This document shows, piece by piece, positions 8,450 to 18,872 of a DNA stretch of 64,000 nt. Numbering within the stretch: the first letter of the stretch is position 1; each line of letters starts with the position of its first letter. The notes under the pieces are model-generated. The model searched no databases and was not told the origin of the DNA. It worked only from the letters and a program-made list of their open reading frames with translations. The translations under genes were made by a program, and so were the position numbers. Origin of the DNA: Acholeplasmataceae bacterium (GTDB lineage Bacteria; Bacillota_I; Bacilli_A; Acholeplasmatales; UBA5453); assembly GCA_012837645.1 (NCBI GenBank), contig DUQU01000043.1:41401-105400 (forward strand). The letters are read 5' to 3'.

Positions 8450-9486
8450 GCCTCAAATTCATCGATCATTTTAATTAAAGTATCGTAGACTTCATCCTCT
8501 TTAACTTTCGTGACAATCTCTCCTTTTTTAAAGATTACCGCGACTCCTTTTCCGCCAGCAATACCAATATCGGCATGTTTAGCTTCGCCAGGTCCGTTAA
8601 CTCGGCAGCCCATTACCGCGACGGTAATGTTTTTTTTAATAGTAGTTAAATATTGTTCAATTTGTTTCGCGATTGGAATCATATTGTATTCTAATCTCCC
8701 ACAAGTAGGGCAACTAATCAAATTAGGAACATTTTCAATGAGATTTAAGTTTTTTAAGATTTCTTTGGCCGCTCTTATTTCTAATTCAGGTTTATCGGTT
8801 AAAGAAACCCTAATAGTAGAACCGAGGCCTTCATTTAAAACAATCCCAATTCCCATCGCACTTTTAATAGAACCACTAAAAAGCGTCCCCGCTTCCGTGA
8901 CACCAACGTGAAGAGGATAGTTAAAGCTTTTGCTCGCTAGTCGATAAGCATTAATCATCGTTTCCATATTGGTTGCTTTTAAAGATAAAACAATGTCATA
9001 AAAGTTTAATTCTTCTAAAATATCGATATGGTATTTTGCGGTTTTGACCATGTTTTCAGGGGTTGGTTCTAAGTTGTCCATCATTGAACCACTATTAACA
9101 CCGATTCTAATGGGAATGTTTTTTTCTTGACAAGCATTAACAACCAATTTAACTTTTTCGCGGTCGTTAATATTGCCAGGATTTAATCTAATCTTATCAA
9201 CGCCTTGATTGATCGCTTCCAAAGCGAGCTTGTAGTTAAAGTGGATATCAGCAACCAACGGGATAGTGATTTGTTTTTTTATTTCTCCGAGTGCTAAGGC
9301 GTCACGCTTGTTTAAAACAGCTACTCTTACTATTTCACAACCTGCTTTTGTAAGAAGGTTTATTTGTTCAACAGTTTTAGCAACTTCAAATGTTTTAGTA
9401 TTAGTCATCGACTGGATATAAACTTTATTATTTCCGCCTAGTACTAAATTACCTACTTTAACGGAGCGTGTCCTTGTTCTTGTCAT
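8446..9486 (-). CDS. ispG: 4-hydroxy-3-methylbut-2-enyl diphosphate synthase (MEP pathway)
   Basis: Penultimate enzyme of the non-mevalonate isoprenoid pathway. It converts methylerythritol cyclodiphosphate to HMBPP with a [4Fe-4S] cluster and reduced flavodoxin or ferredoxin. The 346-residue protein has the short bacterial layout: TIM barrel (VADIHFNYKLAL, RLNPGNI, RIGVNSGSM, SLKATN) then the C-terminal cluster domain with CPTCGR and MGCRVNGPGEA carrying the three cysteines. A flavodoxin gene is present elsewhere in the window (53.8 kb) and could be its electron donor; that link is inference. It is the only minus-strand gene between 6.2 and 24.6 kb. An extended -10 (TGATATAAT on the minus strand near 9508) precedes it. 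Confidence 0.96.
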   Translation of the reverse strand: MTRTRTRSVKVGNLVLGGNNKVYIQSMTNTKTFEVAKTVEQINLLTKAGCEIVRVAVLNKRDALALGEIKKQITIPLVADIHFNYKLALEAINQGVDKIRLNPGNINDREKVKLVVNACQEKNIPIRIGVNSGSMMDNLEPTPENMVKTAKYHIDILEELNFYDIVLSLKATNMETMINAYRLASKSFNYPLHVGVTEAGTLFSGSIKSAMGIGIVLNEGLGSTIRVSLTDKPELEIRAAKEILKNLNLIENVPNLISCPTCGRLEYNMIPIAKQIEQYLTTIKKNITVAVMGCRVNGPGEAKHADIGIAGGKGVAVIFKKGEIVTKVKEDEVYDTLIKMIDEFEA

Positions 9487-9595
9487 TTTATCACCAACTC
9501 GATTATATCATGTTTGCTTTTTAGGGAGAAAGAAAATAACTTTTCAGTTATAATAAGAGAAAGAGAGAAGAACAAGGCTTAAAAAATAATTTTAC

Positions 9596-9624
9596 TTGCT
9601 TAAATAAAGTAATTTTGTTATAAT
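9596..9624 (+). promoter_or_regulatory. Promoter of rpmG
   Basis: TTGCTT (9596-9601), a 17-base spacer and TATAAT (9619-9624), with an upstream TG one base before the -10, give a strong SigA promoter. A second TATAAT lies at about 9549-9554. Confidence 0.8.
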
Positions 9625-9650
9625 TTTTTAGAACGCTTGGAGGAGTTAAA

Positions 9651-9800
9651 ATGCGAGACTTAGTGAAATTATTATGTACTGAATGTGGCGAAGAAAACTA
9701 CTATACAGATAAAAATAAAAGAAATACGCCCAACCGTCTAGAATTTAAAAAACACTGTCCTAGATGTCGTAAACATACGTTACATAGAGAAAAAAGATAA
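9651..9800 (+). CDS. rpmG: 50S ribosomal protein L33
   Basis: A 49-residue basic ribosomal protein of the large subunit. The frame reads [20 protein letters not shown] and then [16 protein letters not shown], with two CxxC pairs forming a zinc ribbon, so this is the zinc-containing (C+) form of L33. GGAGG lies seven bases before the ATG. It has its own promoter and an intrinsic terminator immediately after the stop, so it is largely monocistronic, with possible read-through into the MATE gene. Length and motif are standard for the family. Confidence 0.93.
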   Translation: MRDLVKLLCTECGEENYYTDKNKRNTPNRLEFKKHCPRCRKHTLHREKR

Positions 9801-9825
9801 CTATTCTTGGAATAGTCTTTTTTTT
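9800..9825 (+). terminator. Intrinsic terminator after rpmG
   Basis: ACTATTC (9800-9806) and GAATAGT (9810-9816) form a seven-pair stem with a TTG loop, followed by eight T. The first base is the last base of the rpmG stop codon. Confidence 0.88.
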
Positions 9826-9838
9826 GTAAGGTGAAGAA

Positions 9839-11248
9839 ATGAAAATTAAAAAGTTCTTTGGTGATAAAGCTTTTTATAAATTAGCTTTAGGGTTAATTAT
9901 CCCCGTTATTATCCAACAGCTTATTTTATCAATTGCTGGTTATGTTGATAATTTTATTATTAATGGTTATGATTCTGTCGCTTATGCTGGAGTGTCAGTA
10001 GCGAATAGATTCATTTTTATTGTTAATTTCTTTTGGATTGGTATCGCAGCGGGAATTAGTATTTTTGTCGCTCAATACTTTGGTGCGAAAATGGAAAAGC
10101 ACATTACCGGTACCATTCAATTAGGAATAATATTAAGTTTAATCTTCGGGGTTATTTCTTTTTTCTTAATCTATTATTTTGGTCCAGTGATGATAAAGTT
10201 GTTTTTTAAAGAACAAAACAGTGATGACCTTCTGGCGATTGGTTTTGGGATTGAATATATTAAAGTAATTTCTTATGGCTCGGTTATTATTTTGCTTAAT
10301 TTTATGGTTTCAACAATTTACCGTTCTTTAAGCAAGCCTAAGATTCCTTTAATAGCGGGAGTTATTGGAATAAGCGCTAATATTATTATGAATTATATTT
10401 TTATTTATGGTTATTTAGGAGTCGCGGAAATGGGTGCCAAGGGTGCTGCTTTAGCGACGGTTATTTCCAAAGGAATTGAACTTTCAATATTAGTCTTTAT
10501 TGCTTTTTACTACCAAAAAGATGGTTATGCTTATAAGATCTTTAAAAAGTTTTATCTTCAAAAGAGTTTAGTTATAGGTTATCTTAAAAAAGGATTACCA
10601 GTAATTGCTAATGAAATATTGTGGGCTTTTGGAGTGACTCTTTTTGCTTTATTTATCACCAATCACAATATTGAATGGATTATTGCTTATGGCTACTCTC
10701 AAAATGTCACCGATCTCTTTTTTGTTTATTATTCAGGGATGGCGGTGGGAACGTCCGTTTTAATTGGTAAAACTTTAGGAGAAAGTGACTTTACAAAAGC
10801 AAAAGACTATTTTAATAAATTGTTAGGTCTAATGTTTATTTCTAATTTTATCGCGATGATTTTAATGGTGGGGGCTTCACCGCTTTTATTACATTTTTTA
10901 GCAGGTAATAAAGAAATATTTATGTTGTCTTATAAATTGATTTTACTTAATGTCGCTTTTATTGTTATTTATGGTTATACAGCAATGTGTTATTATACAT
11001 TAAGGGCTGGTGGAGATTCTTTAAGAGCTTTCTTAATCGATCAACTTCCTGCCTATTTAGTAGGGCTTCCCATCGTGATTTTCTTAAGTTTTATGGAACC
11101 AACTTGGGGTTTAGGTTTACCGCTGATCTTCTTGCTAAGTAAACTAAGTGACCTTGTTAAAGTGTTTTTCTCGCATTACAATATTAAAAAAGGAACTTGG
11201 TTAAAAAATATCGCTATTGAAAAACCAAAAGCAATTTTAGAAACTTAA
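9839..11248 (+). CDS. MATE-family multidrug/solute antiporter
   Basis: Twelve-helix exporter of the multi-antimicrobial extrusion family, 469 aa, a typical size. The two homologous halves are visible: residues 15-220 begin with LALGLIIPVIIQQLILSIAGYVDNFIINGYD, and the second half begins around KKGLPVIANEILWAFGV. Such proteins exchange Na+ or H+ for cationic drugs or metabolites in the cytoplasmic membrane. AAGGTG lies five bases before the ATG. It sits between rpmG and hrcA without functional connection, and ends before a strong terminator. Substrate unknown. Confidence 0.9.
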   Translation: MKIKKFFGDKAFYKLALGLIIPVIIQQLILSIAGYVDNFIINGYDSVAYAGVSVANRFIFIVNFFWIGIAAGISIFVAQYFGAKMEKHITGTIQLGIILSLIFGVISFFLIYYFGPVMIKLFFKEQNSDDLLAIGFGIEYIKVISYGSVIILLNFMVSTIYRSLSKPKIPLIAGVIGISANIIMNYIFIYGYLGVAEMGAKGAALATVISKGIELSILVFIAFYYQKDGYAYKIFKKFYLQKSLVIGYLKKGLPVIANEILWAFGVTLFALFITNHNIEWIIAYGYSQNVTDLFFVYYSGMAVGTSVLIGKTLGESDFTKAKDYFNKLLGLMFISNFIAMILMVGASPLLLHFLAGNKEIFMLSYKLILLNVAFIVIYGYTAMCYYTLRAGGDSLRAFLIDQLPAYLVGLPIVIFLSFMEPTWGLGLPLIFLLSKLSDLVKVFFSHYNIKKGTWLKNIAIEKPKAILET

Positions 11249-11271
11249 AATATTAATAAAGTAATTTTAGG

Positions 11272-11300
11272 GCGTCTTTTTGAGAAGACGCTATTTTTTT
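11272..11300 (+). terminator. Intrinsic terminator after the MATE gene
   Basis: GCGTCTT (11272-11278) pairs with AAGACGC (11285-11291) around a six-base loop, followed after TA by seven T. The T-run abuts the CIRCE-like element over the hrcA promoter. Confidence 0.88.
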
Positions 11301-11324
11301 GCACTTATTAGTTGACAGTGCCAA
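11298..11324 (+). promoter_or_regulatory. Second, degenerate CIRCE-like operator over the hrcA -35
   Basis: Nine-base arms TTTGCACTT and CAGTGCCAA are separated by nine bases, the exact CIRCE geometry. Each arm matches the CIRCE consensus (TTAGCACTC-N9-GAGTGCTAA) at seven of nine positions. The right arm covers the last two bases of the TTGACA -35. Binding by HrcA is inferred. Confidence 0.5.
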
Positions 11325-11340
11325 GAAAGTAAGTTATAAT
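11312..11340 (+). promoter_or_regulatory. Promoter of the hrcA-grpE-dnaK-dnaJ operon
   Basis: Consensus TTGACA (11312-11317), 17-base spacer and TATAAT (11335-11340). It is the best SigA promoter in the window and is flanked on both sides by CIRCE-type repeats. Confidence 0.9.
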
Positions 11341-11344
11341 CTTG

Positions 11345-11371
11345 ATAGCACTAAAAGAGTGCGGGTGCTAA
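11345..11371 (+). promoter_or_regulatory. CIRCE operator (HrcA binding site)
   Basis: Arms ATAGCACTA and GGGTGCTAA with a nine-base spacer match the CIRCE consensus at seven and eight of nine positions. It lies five bases after the -10, over the transcription start and just before the hrcA ribosome-binding site, the classical place for HrcA autoregulation of chaperone operons. Confidence 0.88.
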
Positions 11372-11385
11372 AAGAGGTGAGAAGG

Positions 11386-12399
11386 TTGTTGACAAGTCGT
11401 CAAAAGTTAATATTAAAGGCAATAATTGAGCGTTATATTGAACTGGGAATTCCCGTTGGTTCTAAGCTTTTAACCGATTGGCCTTATTTAGATTATTCTT
11501 CAGCAACAATTAGATATGACATGCAAATGCTAGAAGAATTAGGCTATTTAGAAAAGACTCATACCTCTTCAGGTCGGATTCCCTCCAAATTAGGCTATAA
11601 ATATTACTTAGATAAACTTTTAACTCGCGATGATGACGTTTATAGTATGTTTCCGATGATCGACCAAGTTTTTGAATCGTTTGAAAACAATAAAGAAACA
11701 GCTGTTAAAAAAGCGATTGATTTATTATCAGAATTAACAAATTATACTTCAATTGTTTTGGGGCCTAGTGAAGATTTAACTAAAATTAAAAAAGTTGATT
11801 ACATTGAAATAAATAGTAGTGAAGCAGTTATTTTAATTGTTACTAACAAAGGACATGTTCAATCCCAAACTTTTAAAATACCAGCTAACTTACCGCGCGG
11901 TTATTTTGAAAAAACGCTCGCGACTTTTGATAGTTTACTAAAAAATCAATACTTAAAAGATGCTCAAAGAATCTTAAAAGCATCGTTTGTTGAAAAGAAC
12001 GTGATTGAATATATTAACTATCAAGAAAACATCATTAATACTTTCGTTGATGCTTTTACTAAGATGAGCCAAGAAGATGTTTATTTAGCAGGGCTCGGTA
12101 ATATGATTACAGAATCGGAGATTGACAATCCCGAAGAACTAAGAAGGTTGATGCATATTCTCGATAAAAAAGACTTATTAAAAGTAATCGGTAAAACCAA
12201 CAAGCTTTCTTTTAAAATTGGCAGAGAGGCGGAGTTTATGCCTACCGATAGATGTACTATCATTTCGGTTCCTTACGCCGTTAATGAAGATGAGTTTGGA
12301 ACGATCGCTTTAATTGGTCCTTTAAGAATGGATTACACTAAAGTAATTCCTTTAATGGAGTATATCGCTAAAAATATAACTAAATTATATAAGAAATGA
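11386..12399 (+). CDS. hrcA: Heat-inducible transcription repressor HrcA
   Basis: Repressor that binds CIRCE and controls class I heat-shock genes, stabilised by chaperonin in Bacillus. The protein reads MLTSRQKLILKAIIERYIELGIPVGSKLL at its start, the usual HrcA N-terminal winged helix, ending SGRIPSKLGYKYYLD; the C-terminal GAF-like dimerisation domain ends with GPLRMDYTKVIPLMEYI. I chose TTG at 11386: GAGGTG lies about seven bases upstream and the alignment begins here. The frame extends further upstream, but that stretch contains the promoter and CIRCE. Length 337 aa is normal. It is first in hrcA-grpE-dnaK-dnaJ. No groESL is present in the window. Confidence 0.95.
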   Translation: MLTSRQKLILKAIIERYIELGIPVGSKLLTDWPYLDYSSATIRYDMQMLEELGYLEKTHTSSGRIPSKLGYKYYLDKLLTRDDDVYSMFPMIDQVFESFENNKETAVKKAIDLLSELTNYTSIVLGPSEDLTKIKKVDYIEINSSEAVILIVTNKGHVQSQTFKIPANLPRGYFEKTLATFDSLLKNQYLKDAQRILKASFVEKNVIEYINYQENIINTFVDAFTKMSQEDVYLAGLGNMITESEIDNPEELRRLMHILDKKDLLKVIGKTNKLSFKIGREAEFMPTDRCTIISVPYAVNEDEFGTIALIGPLRMDYTKVIPLMEYIAKNITKLYKK

Positions 12400-12408
12400 G
12401 AGATTTAA

Positions 12409-14821
<2,413 letters not shown>

Positions 14822-14843
14822 TACCCCCTCATAAAGGAGTAAT

Positions 14844-15947
14844 ATGGCAAAAAGAGATTTTTATGATATTTTAGGTGTTAGCAAAGATGCCTCAATAGAA
14901 GAAATAAGAAAAGCATACCGCAATCTAGCGAAAAAGTATCACCCTGATGTTTCTAGTGAAAATAATGCTGAAGAAAAGTTTAAAGAAGTTCAAGAAGCTT
15001 ATGACACTTTAGGAGATGAGAAAAAAAGAGCCAATTATGACCGTTTTGGTCATGAAGGGCCTTTTGGTGCGAATGGTGGCGGTTTTAGTGGTGGCTTTAG
15101 TGACTTTGGTGGTTTTAGTGATATTTTTTCTTCCTTTTTTGGTGGTGGAACTAGACAAGCGGACCCCAATAGACCAATAAAAGGTGATGATTTAGAACGT
15201 GTTATTACTGTCGATTTTATGGAAGCTGTTTTAGGTACTAAAAAAACCTTTACTTTAAATGTTGAGGAGACTTGTTCGCACTGTCACGGTAGTGGTGGTG
15301 AGACTCCTAGTGACGTGGAGACTTGTAAGAGATGTCATGGTCAAGGTTTCGTAACTGTTGAGCAGCGGACAATCTTAGGAGCGATGCGAACTCAACAAAC
15401 TTGTCCTACTTGCGGGGGATCAGGAAAGACTATTAAAACTAAATGTCATTTATGTAATGGTAAAGGAAGAGTAAAAACTACTAAAACAGTAGAAGTGAAA
15501 GTTCCTGCTGGGATTGATAATAATATGTCTTTAAGAATGGGCGGTTATGGCGAAGGTGGTCATAATGGTGGTCCGAGCGGCGATTTATATTTGCGCTTTC
15601 GAGTCCGGCCCCATAAAATATTTGAAAGAAGAAATGATAACATTATATTAACAATTCCCATTTCATTTACTCAAGCAGCTTTAGGAGATACTATTGACGT
15701 TCCCACTATTTATGGTGATGTTACTTTAAAAATACCTGCGGGAACCCAATCCGGAACGACTCTAAGAATGCGCTCTAAGGGTGTTAGCAATGTCAATTCC
15801 AAGCGCAAAGGAGATCAACTAGTAATAGTGAAGGTGGAAACACCAACTAATTTAACAAAAGATCAAGAAGAAGCCTTAGTAAATTTTGCAAAATTAGATA
15901 AAAAAGAAACTCCTTGGGAAAAATTCAAAAATTTCTTTAAAAATTAA
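14844..15947 (+). CDS. dnaJ: Chaperone protein DnaJ (Hsp40)
   Basis: Type I J-protein that stimulates DnaK ATPase and delivers substrates, 367 aa. Domains in order: J domain with the HPD tripeptide (KKYHPDVS, residues ~30-37), a Gly/Phe-rich segment (FGANGGGFSGGFSDFGGF), the zinc domain with four repeats (CSHCHGSG, CKRCHGQG, CPTCGGSG, CHLCNGKG) and the C-terminal beta domains. AAGGAG is five bases before the ATG. It lies 22 bases after dnaK and completes the CIRCE-controlled operon. No clear terminator follows; the rpsU promoter begins seven bases after its stop. Confidence 0.97.
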   Translation: MAKRDFYDILGVSKDASIEEIRKAYRNLAKKYHPDVSSENNAEEKFKEVQEAYDTLGDEKKRANYDRFGHEGPFGANGGGFSGGFSDFGGFSDIFSSFFGGGTRQADPNRPIKGDDLERVITVDFMEAVLGTKKTFTLNVEETCSHCHGSGGETPSDVETCKRCHGQGFVTVEQRTILGAMRTQQTCPTCGGSGKTIKTKCHLCNGKGRVKTTKTVEVKVPAGIDNNMSLRMGGYGEGGHNGGPSGDLYLRFRVRPHKIFERRNDNIILTIPISFTQAALGDTIDVPTIYGDVTLKIPAGTQSGTTLRMRSKGVSNVNSKRKGDQLVIVKVETPTNLTKDQEEALVNFAKLDKKETPWEKFKNFFKN

Positions 15948-15953
15948 TTTCAC

Positions 15954-15982
15954 TTTACAAACTCGCATTTATTATATATAAT
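15954..15982 (+). promoter_or_regulatory. Promoter of rpsU
   Basis: TTTACA (15954-15959), 17-base spacer, TATAAT (15977-15982). It is 45 bases upstream of the rpsU ATG, which has a strong GGAAGGAGGG ribosome-binding site. Confidence 0.8.
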
Positions 15983-16026
15983 GAGAGCGGCTTTGAAAGA
16001 AACCTATTTAGGGAAGGAGGGTTGAC

Positions 16027-16197
16027 ATGTCAAAAATAGTTGTAAAAGAATCGGAGTCTTTAGAAGATGCGCTGAAGCGTTTTAAAAGAGACGTCTCTAG
16101 ATCTGGTACCCTTCGCGAAGCAAGAAAAAGAGAGTATTATATTAAACCGAGTGTTAACAAAAAGCTTAAAAAAAGGCAAAATAAAGGAAAAAGATAA
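16027..16197 (+). CDS. rpsU: 30S ribosomal protein S21
   Basis: Small basic ribosomal protein (56 aa) of the 30S subunit. The frame reads [20 protein letters not shown], then [18 protein letters not shown] and a lysine-rich tail, a textbook S21. A GGAAGGAGGG site lies five bases before the ATG, with its own promoter 5' and a terminator directly at the stop. In Bacillus subtilis rpsU also lies between the dnaK and phoH clusters, so its position here is conserved. Confidence 0.95.
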   Translation: MSKIVVKESESLEDALKRFKRDVSRSGTLREARKREYYIKPSVNKKLKKRQNKGKR

Positions 16198-16217
16198 GCA
16201 CGTCAGTGCTTTTTTTT
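16197..16217 (+). terminator. Intrinsic terminator after rpsU
   Basis: AGCAC (16197-16201) and GTGCT (16206-16210) with loop GTCA, followed by seven T. It starts on the last base of the stop codon. Confidence 0.88.
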
Positions 16218-16268
16218 CCGAATTAAATTCCAATTATTATGGTATAATAATTATTGGGAGTGATGCTT

Positions 16269-17222
16269 TTGCAAGAAATATATCGAATTAAAGATTTCAA
16301 GAATGCTTATAAGATTTTAGGCGTTTACGATAAGAATATCGAAATTATTAAAAGTTACTTTGATTGTAAGATCGTTGTTAAAGATAATATTATTAAAAGT
16401 AACGCTAAAGAGGAAATTAAAGAAATCTTAGAAGATGTTTTTTATAAGATGGATGTGCTCTCTTCAAAGACAATTTTAAATGAGAGAGAAGTTATTTATT
16501 TAATTAAATTAAGGGAAGCGCATAAACTCAATGGTGTCGTGGACTTTTTTACTTTAAGAAAGCCGATTTTAACGAAATGGGATGGTAAAAATGTTTACCC
16601 TAAAACCTTTACTCAAGAAGAGTATATTAAAACGATTGAGAAAGAAGAAATTATCTTTGGAGTTGGACCTGCTGGGACTGGTAAAACTTATTTAGCGGTC
16701 GCGATGGCAGTGAGCTATTTAAAACAAAATAAAGTTAAAAAACTAATTTTAACGAGACCGGCAGTGGAAGCGGGTGAATATTTAGGCTTTTTACCCGGTG
16801 ACTTAAAAGAAAAAATTGACCCTTATTTAAGACCTTTATATGATGCTTTGTATGATTTTTTAGGTGTGGAAACTACTAATAAACTTTTAGAAACGAAAGT
16901 AATTGAAATCGCTCCTTTAGCTTATATGAGAGGAAAGACTTTAGAAAATGCTTTTATTATTTTAGATGAAGCTCAAAATACTTCCGCTATTCAAATGAAA
17001 ATGTTTTTAACAAGATTAGGGTTTTCTTCTAAAATGGTTATTACCGGTGACCCTTCTCAAACTGATTTACAACAAGGAAGAACTTCTGGTTTAAAACAAG
17101 CTATTTCAATTTTAAAAAACATTCATAACATTAAAACAATTGAATTTATGAGGTTGGATGTAGTGAGAAACCCTTTAGTGCAAAAAATCTTAGAAAGATA
17201 TGATGAGCATGGAAATCTTTAA
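16269..17222 (+). CDS. phoH: PhoH-like ATPase
   Basis: Cytoplasmic P-loop ATPase of the PhoH family, linked in Bacilli to YbeY and RNA metabolism. Walker A is GVGPAGTGKTYLAVAMA and Walker B FIILDEAQN, with the helicase-like MVITGDPSQTDL motif nearby. Three possible starts lie close together: TTG 16254, ATG 16263 and TTG 16269. GGGAG at 16256-16260 is too near the ATG (two bases) but well spaced for TTG 16269, so I chose that (317 aa). An extended -10 (TGGTATAAT, ending 16248) implies a very short 5' leader. It heads a nine-gene run to trmK and overlaps ybeY by 23 bases. Confidence 0.93.
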   Translation: MQEIYRIKDFKNAYKILGVYDKNIEIIKSYFDCKIVVKDNIIKSNAKEEIKEILEDVFYKMDVLSSKTILNEREVIYLIKLREAHKLNGVVDFFTLRKPILTKWDGKNVYPKTFTQEEYIKTIEKEEIIFGVGPAGTGKTYLAVAMAVSYLKQNKVKKLILTRPAVEAGEYLGFLPGDLKEKIDPYLRPLYDALYDFLGVETTNKLLETKVIEIAPLAYMRGKTLENAFIILDEAQNTSAIQMKMFLTRLGFSSKMVITGDPSQTDLQQGRTSGLKQAISILKNIHNIKTIEFMRLDVVRNPLVQKILERYDEHGNL

Positions 17223-17610
17223 CGAGACTAAGAGTGATATTTCCAGTTACGAAAAGCTCTTAAAAGAAGTATTCGCTTTTAATAAAGAAAGTTTTAGTAT
17301 TATTTTAACGACTAATAAAAAGATTAAAGACTTAAATAAAAGTTATCGTAAAGTTAATAAAGTAACCGATGTCTTAAGTTTTAATAGCGATCAAGAAGAT
17401 TATTTAGGTGAAGTTTTTATCGCCTTAAAAAGAGCCTTTAGACAGGCAAAAGCATATCGTCATAGTAAAAAAAGAGAAGTTGCTTTTTTAGCAGTTCATG
17501 GTTACTTACATTTAAAAGGTTATCATCATGACACTAAAGAAGCGGAAGAAGAGATGTTAAAAAAACAAGAAGAGATTCTAAAAAAAGTAAATTTAAAGAG
17601 AGGTATTTAA
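17200..17610 (+). CDS. ybeY: Endoribonuclease YbeY (rRNA maturation factor)
   Basis: Single-strand-specific zinc-dependent endoribonuclease acting in 16S rRNA 3' maturation and ribosome quality control. The diagnostic metal motif HGYLHLKGYHHD (HGxLHLxGxDH type) is at about residues 105-116; the final His replaces the more usual Asp at the residue before HD. DVLSFNSDQEDYLGEVFI upstream matches the family. Three methionines open the frame (17200, 17203, 17209); the exact start is uncertain. It is embedded in phoH-ybeY-cdd-era order as in Bacillus, but dgkA, often found between ybeY and cdd, is missing. Confidence 0.94.
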   Translation: MMSMEIFNETKSDISSYEKLLKEVFAFNKESFSIILTTNKKIKDLNKSYRKVNKVTDVLSFNSDQEDYLGEVFIALKRAFRQAKAYRHSKKREVAFLAVHGYLHLKGYHHDTKEAEEEMLKKQEEILKKVNLKRGI

Positions 17611-18000
17611 ATGGAGTTAATTAAAGAAGCGATTAAAGCGAGAGAAAAAGCTTATGTTCCTTATTCAAACTTTAAAGTAGGAGCGGCGATTTTATTAAAA
17701 GATGGTCAGGTGATTCATGGTGCTAATATTGAAAATGCCTCTTATGGGCTTTCTAATTGTGCGGAAAGAAGTGTGCTTTTTTCTTTCTATAGCCAAGGCT
17801 ACCAAAAAGAAGATATTAAAGCGATGGCTGTTGTCGGTGATACTGAAGAGCCGATTTCTCCTTGTGGGGCTTGCCGGCAAGTAATGAATGAATTACTCCC
17901 AAAAGAGACACCGATTTATTTAGCAAATTTAAAAGGAAAACAAAAAAAGACTTTAGTAACGGAACTACTCCCTTACTCTTTTAATAAGATAGAACTATGA
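17611..18000 (+). CDS. cdd: Cytidine deaminase
   Basis: Zinc enzyme converting cytidine and deoxycytidine to uridine and deoxyuridine for pyrimidine salvage, 129 aa, the size of the small tetrameric class. Motifs are the substrate-binding FKVGAAILLKDG, the HGANIENASYGLSNCAERSVL region (Cys-Ala-Glu: zinc ligand and catalytic Glu) and PCGACRQV with the other two cysteine ligands. The ATG follows the ybeY stop with no gap, and its end overlaps era by four bases (ATGA), so expression is tightly coupled. Confidence 0.97.
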   Translation: MELIKEAIKAREKAYVPYSNFKVGAAILLKDGQVIHGANIENASYGLSNCAERSVLFSFYSQGYQKEDIKAMAVVGDTEEPISPCGACRQVMNELLPKETPIYLANLKGKQKKTLVTELLPYSFNKIEL

Positions 18001-18872
18001 TTAAATCTGGTTATATCGCTATTATTGGGAGAGTAAGTGTTGGTAAATCAACATTTTTAAATAATTATTTAGAAGAAAAGGTTAGCATTACCTCCTCAAA
18101 ACCTCAAACAACTCGTGAACAAATCATCGGCATTAAAACTTTTTCTGATGCTCAATTTGTTTTTATCGATACTCCAGGCTTTTATCGCCCCCGGCATAAA
18201 CTAGGAGAGTTTTTATCTAAAGAAGCTTTAAGTGGTCTGAAGTCAGCTGATTTAATTTTATATTTAGTTGATAGCGAATATAGCTATGGAGAAGATTACG
18301 TCATCAGACACTTTGAAAACATTAACGTACCTGTTTTCTTAGTTATTAATAAAATTGACCTTTTAAAATCTAAAATGAGTATTGATAGAATTATTTTATC
18401 TTATTTAGATAAGTATAATTTTAAAGGAGTCTTTCCAATCTCAGCACTAGAAAAAACTCATTTTGAAAAGTTAACAGAGGCGATTAAAAACTATTTACCA
18501 TCTCAAGGCTATTTTTATGAAAAAGAACAAGTAACCACGCAAAGTGATTTAAAAAGAGCTAGTGAGATTATTAGAGAAAAGGTGCTTTTTTATACGAAAG
18601 AAGAAGTCCCCCATGCAGTTGGTGTTTTTATTGAGTATGCGCGAATGGAAAATGGCTTATATGTAATGTACGCGACTATTTATGTAGAAAGAGCGAGTCA
18701 AAAAGCAATTTTAATTGGTAAAAGGGGAGAAATGCTGAAAAAGATTGGTAAAGATAGCAGATTAGAGATCAATGAAGTTTTAAATACTAAGGTTCATTTA
18801 AACTTATATGTTAAAGTTAAAAAAGATTGGCGAAACAACATAAGCGACCTAAGAGGATTAGGTTATGTCTAA
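17997..18872 (+). CDS. era: GTPase Era
   Basis: Ribosome-assembly GTPase that binds the 3' end of 16S rRNA, 291 aa. G1 is GRVSVGKS, G2 KPQTTRE, G3 DTPGF and G4 NKID, followed by the C-terminal KH RNA-binding domain (KAILIGKRGEMLKKIGKDSR). The G1 loop normally reads GRPNVGKS in Era; here Pro-Asn is Val-Ser, which keeps the GxxxxGKS pattern. It overlaps cdd by four bases and recO by eight, as part of the conserved supercluster. Confidence 0.96.
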   Translation: MIKSGYIAIIGRVSVGKSTFLNNYLEEKVSITSSKPQTTREQIIGIKTFSDAQFVFIDTPGFYRPRHKLGEFLSKEALSGLKSADLILYLVDSEYSYGEDYVIRHFENINVPVFLVINKIDLLKSKMSIDRIILSYLDKYNFKGVFPISALEKTHFEKLTEAIKNYLPSQGYFYEKEQVTTQSDLKRASEIIREKVLFYTKEEVPHAVGVFIEYARMENGLYVMYATIYVERASQKAILIGKRGEMLKKIGKDSRLEINEVLNTKVHLNLYVKVKKDWRNNISDLRGLGYV

